Source: JANNOG01 sp050329415 (GTDB taxonomy: Bacteria; Actinomycetota; Actinomycetes; Actinomycetales; JBBAYJ01). Taken from it: 41,488 nt of DNA. Positions 29,834 through 37,678 of this stretch are shown here, piece by piece. The stretch lies in contig JBHJOS010000007.1 of NCBI GenBank assembly GCA_050329415.1, positions 1 to 41,488 on the forward strand. Direction: 5' to 3'. Each line of letters starts with the position of its first letter. Positions within the stretch are counted from its first letter, which is position 1. The translations under genes and the position numbers were made by a program. Below the pieces are notes generated by a model. It was not told the DNA's origin and ran no database searches. It saw only the letters and a list, made by a program, of their open reading frames with translations.

Positions 29834-31270
29834 GTGACGACGGCGGACCGGTGGCGGCGGCACGTGCGGCGCCTGCCGTGGCCGGCCGACACCGAGGCCG
29901 CGTTCGCTGCGCTGTTCGGCGCCGGCGGCCCGAGTGCCCCCGCCGGCGACGTGTTCTGGCTCGACAGCTCCCGGCCCGGCGACGGCACGGCCCGCTACTC
30001 CTACCTCGGGGCGGGGGTCCCCGGCCGGGCGGTGACCTCGGACGACGGCCCCGTCCTCGACCGCCTCGCCCGCCGGTTGCGCGAGGTCGAGGTCGTCGGC
30101 GCCCCCTCGCCCGTGCCGTTCGGCGGCGGGTTCGTCGGGTACCTGGGCCACGAGGCCCGCCACGAGTGCGGCCACCCCGTCCGGCACCGGGCGCCGACAC
30201 CGGACGCGGTCTGGGCGCGCGTCGACCGCCTCGTCGCCGTCGACCACCGGGAGGCCGCCACCCACCTCGTGGCCCTGGTCCCGGACGGCGACCCCCCGCC
30301 CACGGGCTGGTTCGACACCACTGCGGCGACCCTGGCGAGCCTGCGTCCGCTGCCGGGGCCGCCACCGGCGAGCCCGGTGGGTGCCGACCAGGTCGCGGCC
30401 GTGCTCGCCGTCGACCGCGAGCGCTACCTCGCCGACGTCCGGCGCTGCCTCGTCCACCTGCGCGAGGGCGACAGCTACGAGATCTGCCTCACGACCCAGG
30501 CCGCGGTCCCCGTGGTCGAGGAGGGGTTGACCGTCCACCGGCGGCTGCGCCGGGCGAACCCCGCCCCGTACGGCGCCTACGTCCGCCTCGGCGGTGTCGA
30601 GATCGCGTGCGCGTCGCCCGAGCGGTTCCTGCACGTGACCGCGGACGGCGTCGTCGAGACCCGGCCGATCAAGGGCACCGCCCCGCGCGGCGCCAGCCGG
30701 AGCGAGGACGATGCGCTGGCCGCAGCCCTCGCCGCCGACACCAAGACCCGCGCCGAGAACCTCATGGTCGTCGACCTGCTGCGCAACGACCTCCACCGGG
30801 TGTGCGAACCGGGATCGGTCGCCGTGCCCCGGTTGATGGCGGTCGAGCGGCACGCCACCGTCCACCAGTTGGTCACCACCGTCTCGGGGCGGCTGCGGGC
30901 GGGGCTGGGCGCGGTCGACGCGCTGCGCGCCTGCTTCCCCGGCGGCTCCATGACGGGAGCCCCGAAGCACCGGACGCTGGAGATCCTCGACCGGATCGAG
31001 GGCCGGACCCGCGGTGTCTACTCCGGGGCGCTCGGCTGGCTGGGCCTCGACGGCGCGGCGGACCTCGCCATCGTCATCCGCACCGCCGTCGGGCACCGCG
31101 GGACGTGGCGGGTGGGGGCCGGCGGCGGGATCGTGCTCGACTCGGACCCGGCGGCGGAGTACGAGGAGATGCTGCTCAAGGCCGCAGTGCCGCTGCAGGC
31201 GCTGCTGGCGTCGCAGACCGCGCCAGGACCAGCGCCTCGCCGAGGGCGACCGGTGCGAGCAGCGCCGTGA
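29834..31270 (+). CDS. pabB: Aminodeoxychorismate synthase component I (PabB)
   Basis: Chorismate-utilising enzyme of 478 aa that makes 4-amino-4-deoxychorismate, the p-aminobenzoate precursor for folate. Typical blocks: LREGDSYEICLTTQA, PYGAYVRLGGVEIACASPER, the PIKGTAPRG loop (PIKGT in PabB, with Lys in the active site), AENLMVVDLLRNDL, CFPGGSMTGAPK and RGVYSGALGWLG. The weakly conserved N-terminal domain is shortened. GTG at 29834; GCAGGGGCAGA upstream. PIKGTAPR and the nearby pabC favour PabB over anthranilate synthase. Its last 95 bp overlap the end of the convergent pabC. No glutamine amidotransferase (PabA) is seen here. Confidence 0.9.
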   Translation: MTTADRWRRHVRRLPWPADTEAAFAALFGAGGPSAPAGDVFWLDSSRPGDGTARYSYLGAGVPGRAVTSDDGPVLDRLARRLREVEVVGAPSPVPFGGGFVGYLGHEARHECGHPVRHRAPTPDAVWARVDRLVAVDHREAATHLVALVPDGDPPPTGWFDTTAATLASLRPLPGPPPASPVGADQVAAVLAVDRERYLADVRRCLVHLREGDSYEICLTTQAAVPVVEEGLTVHRRLRRANPAPYGAYVRLGGVEIACASPERFLHVTADGVVETRPIKGTAPRGASRSEDDALAAALAADTKTRAENLMVVDLLRNDLHRVCEPGSVAVPRLMAVERHATVHQLVTTVSGRLRAGLGAVDALRACFPGGSMTGAPKHRTLEILDRIEGRTRGVYSGALGWLGLDGAADLAIVIRTAVGHRGTWRVGAGGGIVLDSDPAAEYEEMLLKAAVPLQALLASQTAPGPAPRRGRPVRAAP

Positions 31271-32141
31271 GGTCCGGGCGCGTCGCCACCGCCCGGCCGT
31301 CGACCGAGTGGACGGGGGTGAGGCCCCGGACGCTGGAGGCCAGCCACACCGCGTCCGCGGCCACCAGCCCGTCGACGGTCACGGTGTCGTAGCCGGTCGC
31401 CAGACCCGCCGCCGTGGCGGCGGCGAACAGCGCCTGCTGCGTCGTTCCCGGCAGCACGCCGGTGCCCGCGACGGGGGTGGTCGTCAGCCGGTCGCCGGCC
31501 CACCACAGCACGGTCGCGGTCGGCGCCTCGAGCACCGTCCCGTCGGCGGCCAGCAGGACGGCGTCGTCGGCACCCCGGCGGGCGGCCTCGCGCAGCGCCG
31601 CCATGTTGACCGCGTACGACAGCGTCTTGACGCCGCCGAGCAGCCACGGCGCGAGCGAGTGGACTCCGGGGACCGTCCCGACGGTGAGGCCGACGACGGA
31701 CAGGCCGGCGCCGCGCCGACGGCGCAGCGCCGGTGGCAGGGGTCCGAGGGTGACGAAGCCGGTTCCCGGGCTCCCGGCCGGGTCGGCGGCACCGCCGCGG
31801 GTCAGCAGGAGCTTGAGGATCGCCTCGTCGGTGACCCGGTCCCGGGCGCCGGCGAGCACGTCGGCAACCAGCCGACGCCACGCGGCGTCGTCGACCGGCG
31901 GCAGGTCGAGGGCCGCGGCCGAGCGCGCGAACCGTTCCAGGTGGGCGTCGAGGTGGACGGCGACCGGATCGCCGGGCGGGTCACCGTCCCGTTCCGCCGG
32001 GTGGCGCCGACGGACCAGCACGGTCTCGAAGCAGCCGTCGCCGCGCTGCAACCCGAGATCGTCGACCTGCACCAGCGGCTGCGCCGGGTCGGCCAAGCCC
32101 GATCCGAGGACTCCCACCACCCATGTGCTGACCCCGGGCAC
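31176..32141 (-). CDS. pabC: Aminodeoxychorismate lyase (PabC), PLP class IV
   Basis: Class IV PLP enzyme of 321 aa that splits 4-amino-4-deoxychorismate to p-aminobenzoate and pyruvate. Features: DDLGLQRGDGCFETVLV near the start, HLDAHLERFARSAAALDLP, Lys172 in GGVKTLSYAVN as the PLP Schiff-base lysine, DGTVLEAPTATVLWW, and the closing VWLASSVRGLTPV. A branched-chain aminotransferase or D-amino-acid transaminase is less likely given the facing pabB. GTG at 32141 is one of several possible starts. Its 3' end overlaps pabB by 95 bp on the opposite strand. Confidence 0.88.
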   Translation of the reverse strand: MPGVSTWVVGVLGSGLADPAQPLVQVDDLGLQRGDGCFETVLVRRRHPAERDGDPPGDPVAVHLDAHLERFARSAAALDLPPVDDAAWRRLVADVLAGARDRVTDEAILKLLLTRGGAADPAGSPGTGFVTLGPLPPALRRRRGAGLSVVGLTVGTVPGVHSLAPWLLGGVKTLSYAVNMAALREAARRGADDAVLLAADGTVLEAPTATVLWWAGDRLTTTPVAGTGVLPGTTQQALFAAATAAGLATGYDTVTVDGLVAADAVWLASSVRGLTPVHSVDGRAVATRPDLTALLAPVALGEALVLARSATPAAPAAALRP

Positions 32142-32172
32142 CCACTCACCGTACCGCCCGGCGCCCGGTGCC

Positions 32173-33147
32173 TCACGGCTGCCAGAGCTGGAACGGCGTC
32201 CCCTGGTCGTCCTCGCAGGACACCAGCGTCCCGTACGGCTTGGGCTCGGGGTCGTCGGCCCGCCCGCCCGCGGCCCGCACCCGGGCGACGGCGGCGGCGA
32301 CGTCGTCGACCCGGTAGCACAGGACCCCGCGGGCACGCTCCGCGCCGCCGGCCAGGCCGAGCGACGGCTGCGGGCCCTCGACCTGACGGCCCTCGGGCAC
32401 GCTCCCCGGCGCAAACCGCCAGCCGAGGACGGCGCCGTAGAACGCCTCCGCCCGGCGGCCGTCGGGGACCTCGAGGGTGATGTACCCGACGTCACCGTGG
32501 CGCGGCTCGCGCGGCGGGAGCTCGGTCGGAACGAGCGGGGCGGACACCATCCAGCGGTGCCCGAACGGGTCGACCAGGACCCCCCGGCGGTCGCCGTGGG
32601 ACTCCTCGACGGGCCGTTCCAGGCGCCCGCCCCGGGCGACTGCTCGCTCGACCGTGGCGTTCACGTCGTCGACGTAGACCAGCAGGGAGACGCCGGCCCC
32701 CCCGAGGGTCGCCGGGGACCGGATCCCGATCTCGGGGAACTCCTCGGACAGCATGAGGACGGAGTTCCCGACGATGAGCTCGGCGTGTCCCAGGCGTCCG
32801 TCGGGCATCCACACCGCTTCGCCGCGCGGCCGCGCCCCCAGTACCGCCGCGTACCAGTCGAGCGCGCCGCGGCCGTCGGACACCGTGAGGTAGGCGTTCA
32901 CGCTGTGGTAACCGGGCCGGGCCGGCGCAGCCTCGGCGGCGGGGCGGGTGTCGGTGAAGTCGGTCACGGCGTCTCCTTCGGTGGCGGCGGCCTGGCGGTC
33001 GGCTCGGTCGTCGGCCTGGTGGTCGGTGAGGTGGTCGGCGAGGTCGAGGGCGCGGCGCAGCCGCTCCCGCAGCCGGGCGGCGAAGGCCGGATCGGGGACG
33101 GCCGGAGTCGGCCCGGCGGCACGCAGGGCCTCGAGGGGGTCAGCCAC
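32173..33147 (-). CDS. Double VOC-domain protein coupled to a sigma factor
   Basis: Protein of 324 aa. Residues about 78-200 form a PhnB-like VOC domain (YHSVNAYLTVSDGRGALDWY, LGHAELIVGNSVLMLSEEFP, GHRWMVS), and residues 210-324 form a second VOC domain (DVGYITLEVPDGRRAEAFYG, GVLCYRVDDVAAAVARV, TPFQLWQP). The first 40 residues (DPLEALRAAGPTPAVPDPAF, ARLRERLRRALDL) form an amphipathic helix seen in proteins encoded after ECF sigma genes. GTG at 33147 overlaps the sigma factor stop by 8 bp. It may sense or modify a ligand that affects the sigma factor, but this is inference. Confidence 0.88.
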   Translation of the reverse strand: MADPLEALRAAGPTPAVPDPAFAARLRERLRRALDLADHLTDHQADDRADRQAAATEGDAVTDFTDTRPAAEAAPARPGYHSVNAYLTVSDGRGALDWYAAVLGARPRGEAVWMPDGRLGHAELIVGNSVLMLSEEFPEIGIRSPATLGGAGVSLLVYVDDVNATVERAVARGGRLERPVEESHGDRRGVLVDPFGHRWMVSAPLVPTELPPREPRHGDVGYITLEVPDGRRAEAFYGAVLGWRFAPGSVPEGRQVEGPQPSLGLAGGAERARGVLCYRVDDVAAAVARVRAAGGRADDPEPKPYGTLVSCEDDQGTPFQLWQP

Positions 33148-33766
33148 GGTCGTCCTCCTCCCTCTCGTCGGCGGGGTCGGCAGCCGGATCGGCGGGGGAA
33201 CGGGCGATCGGCTCGCCGGGGGTCACCGGGGATGGGGCGTCGAATGCTCCGTCGGTAGCCCGGTAGGCGGCGCGGAACGCGGCCCGCGCCCGCACCAGCA
33301 GCGCCTCGGTCGCGTGCACCGTGCGCCCGAGCACGCCGGCTATCTGGGGCACCGGCAGCCCATCGACATAGCGGAGCACGAGCGCCGCCCGGTGGTGCGG
33401 ACCCAGGAGCGCGAGCACCTCACGGGCCCGCAGGACGTCGAGCCGGGCGTCCCAGGGGTCCTCGGGCGGGGCCGGCTCGGCGGCGACGGCCACGAGGCGG
33501 CGCCGCTCGCGCTCCGTGCGGCGCCAGTGGTCGGCGAGCTTGTGGCGGGCGGTGCCGATGAGCCACGGGACGGTCGGTTCGACGGCCGCCGGGCTGCGGG
33601 TGGCCGCGACGGCGGCGAGGAACGTCTCGGCGGTGAGGTCCTCGGCGAGCGGGACGTCGCCGCAGCGGTGGAGCAGGTAGCCGTAGACCTCCGGCAGCGC
33701 GCGGTCGTACAGGGCGAGCAGCGCCTCCCCCGCCTCCCGGGACGCCGGGACTCCTGGCCGCGTCAC
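33140..33766 (-). CDS. ECF-like RNA polymerase sigma factor
   Basis: Sigma-70 family factor of 208 aa. Region 2 is at residues 15-85 (ALYDRALPEVYGYLLHRCG, AEDLTAETFLAAVA, PWLIGTARHKLADHWRR) and region 4 at about 112-165 (VLALLGPHHRAALVLRYVDG, PVPQIAGVLGRTVHATEAL). The C-terminal 45 residues are acidic and disordered. No anti-sigma gene is adjacent; instead the overlapping partner is a double VOC protein, and an NTF2/SnoaL-like gene precedes. GTG at 33766. The stimulus is unknown. Confidence 0.92.
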   Translation of the reverse strand: MTRPGVPASREAGEALLALYDRALPEVYGYLLHRCGDVPLAEDLTAETFLAAVAATRSPAAVEPTVPWLIGTARHKLADHWRRTERERRRLVAVAAEPAPPEDPWDARLDVLRAREVLALLGPHHRAALVLRYVDGLPVPQIAGVLGRTVHATEALLVRARAAFRAAYRATDGAFDAPSPVTPGEPIARSPADPAADPADEREEDDRG

Positions 33767-33832
33767 ACCCCTCCCGTCGTCCGGGAGCGGCCGATTCCGA
33801 CGGGCGTCACGGCGTGTCGTGCGTCACTCGCA

Positions 33833-34219
33833 TCAGTCGGCCCCGGCCGTGTAGCCGCGGCCGGGCCAGTAGGCCCACTCCTCGAAGTCCGCGACCCGGC
33901 CGTCGGCGGCGAACCGCAGCAGCCACAGGTCGGAGTACTCCTGCTGCTCGGGTGCCGTGTACCGGACGAGCAGCCGGACCACCGCGACGGGGCCCTCGAC
34001 CGCCACCGGGTGCGCCTCGACGGTGAAGACGTGCCCGGCGTCCTCGGCCCAGAAGGCCCGGACCGCGTCGTGGCCGACCTCGGCCGGCTCGTACGGCGAG
34101 CGGCGGTAGCGGACGTCCTCGGTGAAGAGCCGGGCCACGGCATCGATGTCGCCGGACCGCCAGGCGTCCTCGTAGGCCCGGACCCAGGTGAGGACCGTGT
34201 AGTGGGACAACTCGGTCAC
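33833..34219 (-). CDS. NTF2/SnoaL-like small protein
   Basis: Protein of 128 aa with the NTF2-like pattern: TWVRAYEDAWRSGDIDAVAR, LFTEDVRYRRSPYEPAEVG, HDAVRAFWAE, then VRLLVRYTAPEQQEYSDLWL, and GRVADFEEWAYWPG. The fold makes a cone-shaped pocket for ketosteroid isomerase, SnoaL cyclases or ligand binding. The function is not determined. GTG at 34219 overlaps the stop of the SNase-like gene (GTGA). It lies 67 bp before the sigma gene; SnoaL-like domains are fused to sigma factors in the ECF41 group, so a link is possible. Confidence 0.85.
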   Translation of the reverse strand: MTELSHYTVLTWVRAYEDAWRSGDIDAVARLFTEDVRYRRSPYEPAEVGHDAVRAFWAEDAGHVFTVEAHPVAVEGPVAVVRLLVRYTAPEQQEYSDLWLLRFAADGRVADFEEWAYWPGRGYTAGAD

Positions 34220-35196
34220 GGACGCCAGCCTTCCACGACGGGACTCGGGCGGTCGGTCGGCGTCGGCGGGGCGGCCTCGACCGGAGTGACCGGGCCTGCT
34301 CGGACCGGGACGACGGCGAACACGTCCGGCCACAGCGACAGCCGCACTCGGTCGCCCTCGACGGCGACGATCTCGTGGAGGCGGGTGAGTCGACCGGTGT
34401 CGAGGACGAGGACCGCGTCGTCCCGGTCGGCCGGGCCGGCGGTGAGCCAGCGCCGGAAGCCGGCGACCTCGCGGCGCCCGGTGGCGAAGTAGCGGGTGAG
34501 GCGGCGGAACAGCTTGGGCCACATGACGAGGTCGGGCAGCGCGGCGGCCCCCCGGGACAGGTCGGCGGCGGAGTCCGGGTCGGCGGTGGCGCGTGCCCAG
34601 ACCCCGCGTCGGGCGATCCGGGCGGCGACGGCGAGCTCGCGGCACTCCTCGCGCAGCTCGACGGCGAGGCTGGTGTAGAGCATCGGGTAGACGAGGCCCT
34701 CGGCCCGCATGCGCAGGTTCGCGCTGGCCCGGAGCATCACCTCGTCCACCGTCACCAGCGAGCCGTCCGCCAGCGGCGCAGCGCCCGGGTAGGCGAACGC
34801 GACGAGGCGGCCGTTCTGCTCGACGCCGTCCGACAGCACCCAGCCGGGCATCTCGTCGGCGTTCGCGGCGGCGGCCTGGGCGGGGCGGACCGGGTCCCAC
34901 ACGATGTCGGTGAACCCCAGGTGAGCGAGGAGGCCGTCGCGAGCGGCCCGGGCGAGGGTCGCCTCCTGGCGGGAGCCCTCGTAGTTCAGCTCGGGGGCGT
35001 CCACGGCCTCCAGCCGCAGGCTGATCCGATGCTGGGCGGACAACCTGGGCTCGACGCCGGAGGCGAGGCCGAGCTCCTCGACGAGCGCGGGGGCGTCCGG
35101 GCGGAACTTGACGGTGTCGCCGTCCGGGGTGGGGCCGGAGCCGGGGCTCTCGGCGTAGCGGAGCGCGAACCGGCCGGTCAGCAGGCGGTAGGCCAC
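34216..35196 (-). CDS. SNase-like (thermonuclease fold) protein
   Basis: Protein of 326 aa. The N-terminal 100 residues match the staphylococcal-nuclease OB fold: PDGDTVKFRPD and, further on, RISLRLEAVDAPEL. GDTV and the DAPE motif are landmark positions of the family. The Arg that normally comes 5-6 residues after DAPE (catalytic) is less clear: EGSRQEATLARAARDGL offers candidates. The C-terminal half (PKLFRRLTRYFATGRREVAG, LDTGRLTRLHEIVAVEGDRV, LSLWPDVFAVVPV) is a lineage-specific extension. No signal peptide is evident. GTG at 35196 is the likely start, and the stop overlaps the NTF2-like gene. Confidence 0.75.
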   Translation of the reverse strand: MAYRLLTGRFALRYAESPGSGPTPDGDTVKFRPDAPALVEELGLASGVEPRLSAQHRISLRLEAVDAPELNYEGSRQEATLARAARDGLLAHLGFTDIVWDPVRPAQAAAANADEMPGWVLSDGVEQNGRLVAFAYPGAAPLADGSLVTVDEVMLRASANLRMRAEGLVYPMLYTSLAVELREECRELAVAARIARRGVWARATADPDSAADLSRGAAALPDLVMWPKLFRRLTRYFATGRREVAGFRRWLTAGPADRDDAVLVLDTGRLTRLHEIVAVEGDRVRLSLWPDVFAVVPVRAGPVTPVEAAPPTPTDRPSPVVEGWRP

Positions 35197-35245
35197 ACCG
35201 GCGGACCTTAGCGGGGGCGCCGCAGATGACGCCCGAGCGGCGCGA

Positions 35246-35329
35246 GCGGCAGTCACGCAAGCGGCAGAACGTGCAGCACTCCAGCGGCAGAACGTCCAGC
35301 ACCCTCACGGCAGAACGACCAGCGCCCAC
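35246..35329 (+). repeat. GCGGCAGAACG direct repeats upstream of an AAA ATPase gene
   Basis: Three imperfect tandem units of 22-24 bp begin with GCGGCAGAACG or CGGCAGAACG: 35261-35283, 35284-35307 and 35308-35329. Each continues with TGCAGCACT, TCCAGCACC or ACCAGCGCC. A degenerate fourth copy (GCGGCAGTCACGC) starts at 35246. They occupy the 158-bp gap between the divergent SNase-like and AAA genes and end 26 bp before the AAA start. They could be operator sites or an expanding intergenic repeat. Confidence 0.6.
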
Positions 35330-35354
35330 GTCCGAAGCCTGCCATCATGGGCCT

Positions 35355-36629
35355 GTGAGCAGCATCGACACCCCCTTGGGTCACGTCCTGCCACGACGGG
35401 CAGAGCGGCTCGTAACCGACGCTCTCACCGACACCCGAGTGGTCGTCCTCAACGGCGCCCGCCAGTGCGGCAAGAGCACCCTGGCCCGCGTCATCGGCGA
35501 CCGGCACGGCGCGGAGTCACGGACGCTCGACGCCGAGGCCACCCGCCGAGCCGCGCTCGAGGACCCCACCGGCTTCGTGCAGGTGCCCGCCATGCTCGTG
35601 CTGGACGAGATCCAGCGAGCACCCGACCTCCTGCTGTCGATCAAGGCCGAGGTCGACCGGGACCAACGGCCGGGTCGCTTTCTCCTCACCGGGTCCGCCC
35701 GGGTCCTCGGACTGCGCGCGCTGCCGGACGCACTGCCCGGCCGCACCGAGACCATCGAGTTGTGGCCCTTCTCCCAGGGCGAGATCGACGGTGCACCCGA
35801 CGGCTTCGTCGATGCAGCGTTCACACTCGGCCCCGACCTTCGCGTCACGTCGCGCCTGACGCGGGCGGACTACGCAGCGCGAGTGGTACGGGGCGGTTTC
35901 CCCCAGGCAGTGGCTCGCACGGATCACCGTCGCCGCCAACGCTTCCTCGGCTCCTACGTCAACGATCTCGTCACCCGGGACGTGGCTCAGTTGTCGGAGA
36001 TCGAGCGCGCCCCGGAGCTGCGGACGCTCATGCGGCTCGTCGCGGCCCGTTCCGGCCAGTTGCTGGTCGAGGGCGCACTGGCCAACGACACCCGGCTGTC
36101 GCGACAGACGATCGGGCGGTACCTCCACCTCCTCGAGGAGGTGTTCCTTCTCAAGCGGATCCCCGCCTGGTCGCGGAACCTCAGTTCCCGGGCCGTCGGG
36201 ACACCGAAGGTCGCGCTGGTCGACTCCGGCGTCGCCGCGACTCTGCTCGCCGCTGACGCCGGCTGGCTGGCCCAACCCGAGAGCCCCTTCGGCGGACTTC
36301 TCGAGGGTTTCGTGCTCATGGAACTGGCACGCCAGGCGTCGTGGTCGGACACCGACGTGGAGCTCTGGCACTACCGGACCCGGGACCAGGTCGAGGTCGA
36401 CGCCGTCCTCGAGAACCGCCGCGGACAGGTGGTGGCGGTCGAGGTGAAGTCCGGAGCCACCGTTCGCGGCGACGACTTCCGCGGTCTCCGGCACCTGCAG
36501 GCGCGGTTGGGCGACGACTTCCTGCTCGGCGTCGTCCTGTACACCGGCCCCGAGACGCTGCCCTTCGGGCCGAACCTCCGGGCGATGCCGGTGAGCGCCC
36601 TCTGGCAGGCGACGGCACCCGAACCGTGA
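35355..36629 (+). CDS. AAA-type ATPase with DUF4143 domain
   Basis: Protein of 424 aa of the AAA/DUF4143 group. Walker A GARQCGKST is at residues 34-42, Walker B LVLDEIQRAP near 78-87, and sensor-1-like LLTGSARVL follows. The second part has the DUF4143 features VNDLVTRDVAQLSEIE, TIGRYLHLLEEVFLLKRIP, PKVALVDSGVAATLL and LLEGFVLMELARQAS. The C-terminal EVDAVLENRRGQVVAVEVKS resembles the catalytic E-x-D-x-EVK core of PD-(D/E)XK nucleases. The cellular role of this widespread family is unclear; defence or toxin-like roles have been suggested. GTG at 35355. Confidence 0.92.
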   Translation: MSSIDTPLGHVLPRRAERLVTDALTDTRVVVLNGARQCGKSTLARVIGDRHGAESRTLDAEATRRAALEDPTGFVQVPAMLVLDEIQRAPDLLLSIKAEVDRDQRPGRFLLTGSARVLGLRALPDALPGRTETIELWPFSQGEIDGAPDGFVDAAFTLGPDLRVTSRLTRADYAARVVRGGFPQAVARTDHRRRQRFLGSYVNDLVTRDVAQLSEIERAPELRTLMRLVAARSGQLLVEGALANDTRLSRQTIGRYLHLLEEVFLLKRIPAWSRNLSSRAVGTPKVALVDSGVAATLLAADAGWLAQPESPFGGLLEGFVLMELARQASWSDTDVELWHYRTRDQVEVDAVLENRRGQVVAVEVKSGATVRGDDFRGLRHLQARLGDDFLLGVVLYTGPETLPFGPNLRAMPVSALWQATAPEP

Positions 36630-36659
36630 CCGGTCGTCGACGGCAAGGGCGCCGACGGG

Positions 36660-37526
36660 TCAGCGGTCGGTGGGGTCGGTGGTGACGAAGTCGATGAGTT
36701 CCTCGACGCGGCCGGTGAGGGCGGGTTCGAGATCGGTCCAGGCACGGACGGTGCCGAGGATGCGGCGCCAGCCGCGGGCGACGTCGGCCGGGGTGTGGTG
36801 GGGCCAGCCGAGCGCGGCGAGCACGCCCTCCTTCCAGGGTCGTCCGCGCGGGATCTCGGGCCAGGCGTCCAGCCCGAGCCGGGCGGGCAGGACGGCCTGC
36901 CAGATGTCGACGTAGGGGTGACCGACGACCAGGACGTGCCCGGCGAGGGCGGGCGTGGTGGTGACGGCGGCGGCCTGGCGCCACTCCTTGGTGCCGGCGA
37001 CGAGGTGGTCGACGAGGACGCCGAGGCGACGGCCCGGCCCGGGCCGGAAGCCGGTGAGGGAGCGCGCCAGGTCGTCGACGCCGTTCAGGGCCTCCACGAC
37101 CACACCCTCGACGCGCAGGTCGTGGCCCCACACCTGCTCCACGAGCTCGGCGTCGTGGCGGCCCTCGACCAGCAACCGCGACGCCCGGGCGGTGCGGGCG
37201 CGCAGCCCCGGCACGGCGACGGAGCCGCTGGCGGTGCGGGCCGGGCGGGCCGGTCCCCGGCGGGGCGGGGGCGCCACGAGGCGCACGGGGGCGCCGTCCA
37301 GCAGGAACCCGGGGCCGAGCGGGAACGTCCGGGTCCGCCGGTGCCGGTCCTCCAGCACCACCACGTGCACACCGCCGCTGACCTCGGTCCGCACCACCGC
37401 CCCGCACCACCCGGTGGCCACCTCCTCGACGACCAGACCTGCCACCGCGGGTTCGTCCCGCGTGCGCGGACCACGCGGCGGTGTCGGCGCCGACAGGACA
37501 TCCCGGCCGTAGCGGTCGTGAGGCAC
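36660..37526 (-). CDS. DUF3097 family protein
   Basis: Actinobacterial protein of unknown function, 288 aa. It matches the DUF3097 pattern: PHDRYGRDVLSAP at the start, GLVVEEVATGWCGAVVR, VVLEDRHRRTRTFPLGPGF, LLVEGRHDAELVEQVWGHDL, LGVLVDHLVAGTKEW, VLVVGHPYVDIWQAVLPARL and WRRILGTVRAWTDLEPALTG. The Toprim-like VEGRHD and DH motifs suggest a metal-dependent nucleic-acid activity, but this is inference. GTG at 37526 is chosen to start just before the conserved HDRYG. Confidence 0.9.
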   Translation of the reverse strand: MPHDRYGRDVLSAPTPPRGPRTRDEPAVAGLVVEEVATGWCGAVVRTEVSGGVHVVVLEDRHRRTRTFPLGPGFLLDGAPVRLVAPPPRRGPARPARTASGSVAVPGLRARTARASRLLVEGRHDAELVEQVWGHDLRVEGVVVEALNGVDDLARSLTGFRPGPGRRLGVLVDHLVAGTKEWRQAAAVTTTPALAGHVLVVGHPYVDIWQAVLPARLGLDAWPEIPRGRPWKEGVLAALGWPHHTPADVARGWRRILGTVRAWTDLEPALTGRVEELIDFVTTDPTDR

Positions 37527-37678
37527 GAGGTCGACCGTAGGGACCCCACGACGAGGTCGCCCGACTGGACTCGCCGACGGACCGGCACGCTCCCGGATCG
37601 GCCGAATCCAGGGTCCAGGCAACCTTCCGCGGCTCCCGGGCGACTCTGTCGACAGGACGACCCAACGGAGGGAGCGCG

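Noticed and set aside
29834..31270. Calling this gene trpE (anthranilate synthase component I).
   Set aside because: The PIKGTAPR loop and the facing pabC gene favour aminodeoxychorismate synthase. No trp genes are nearby.
37646..37655. Palindrome CTGTCGACAG upstream of the FHA-like gene.
   Set aside because: It is only 10 bp, close to chance expectation, and no related copy is seen nearby.
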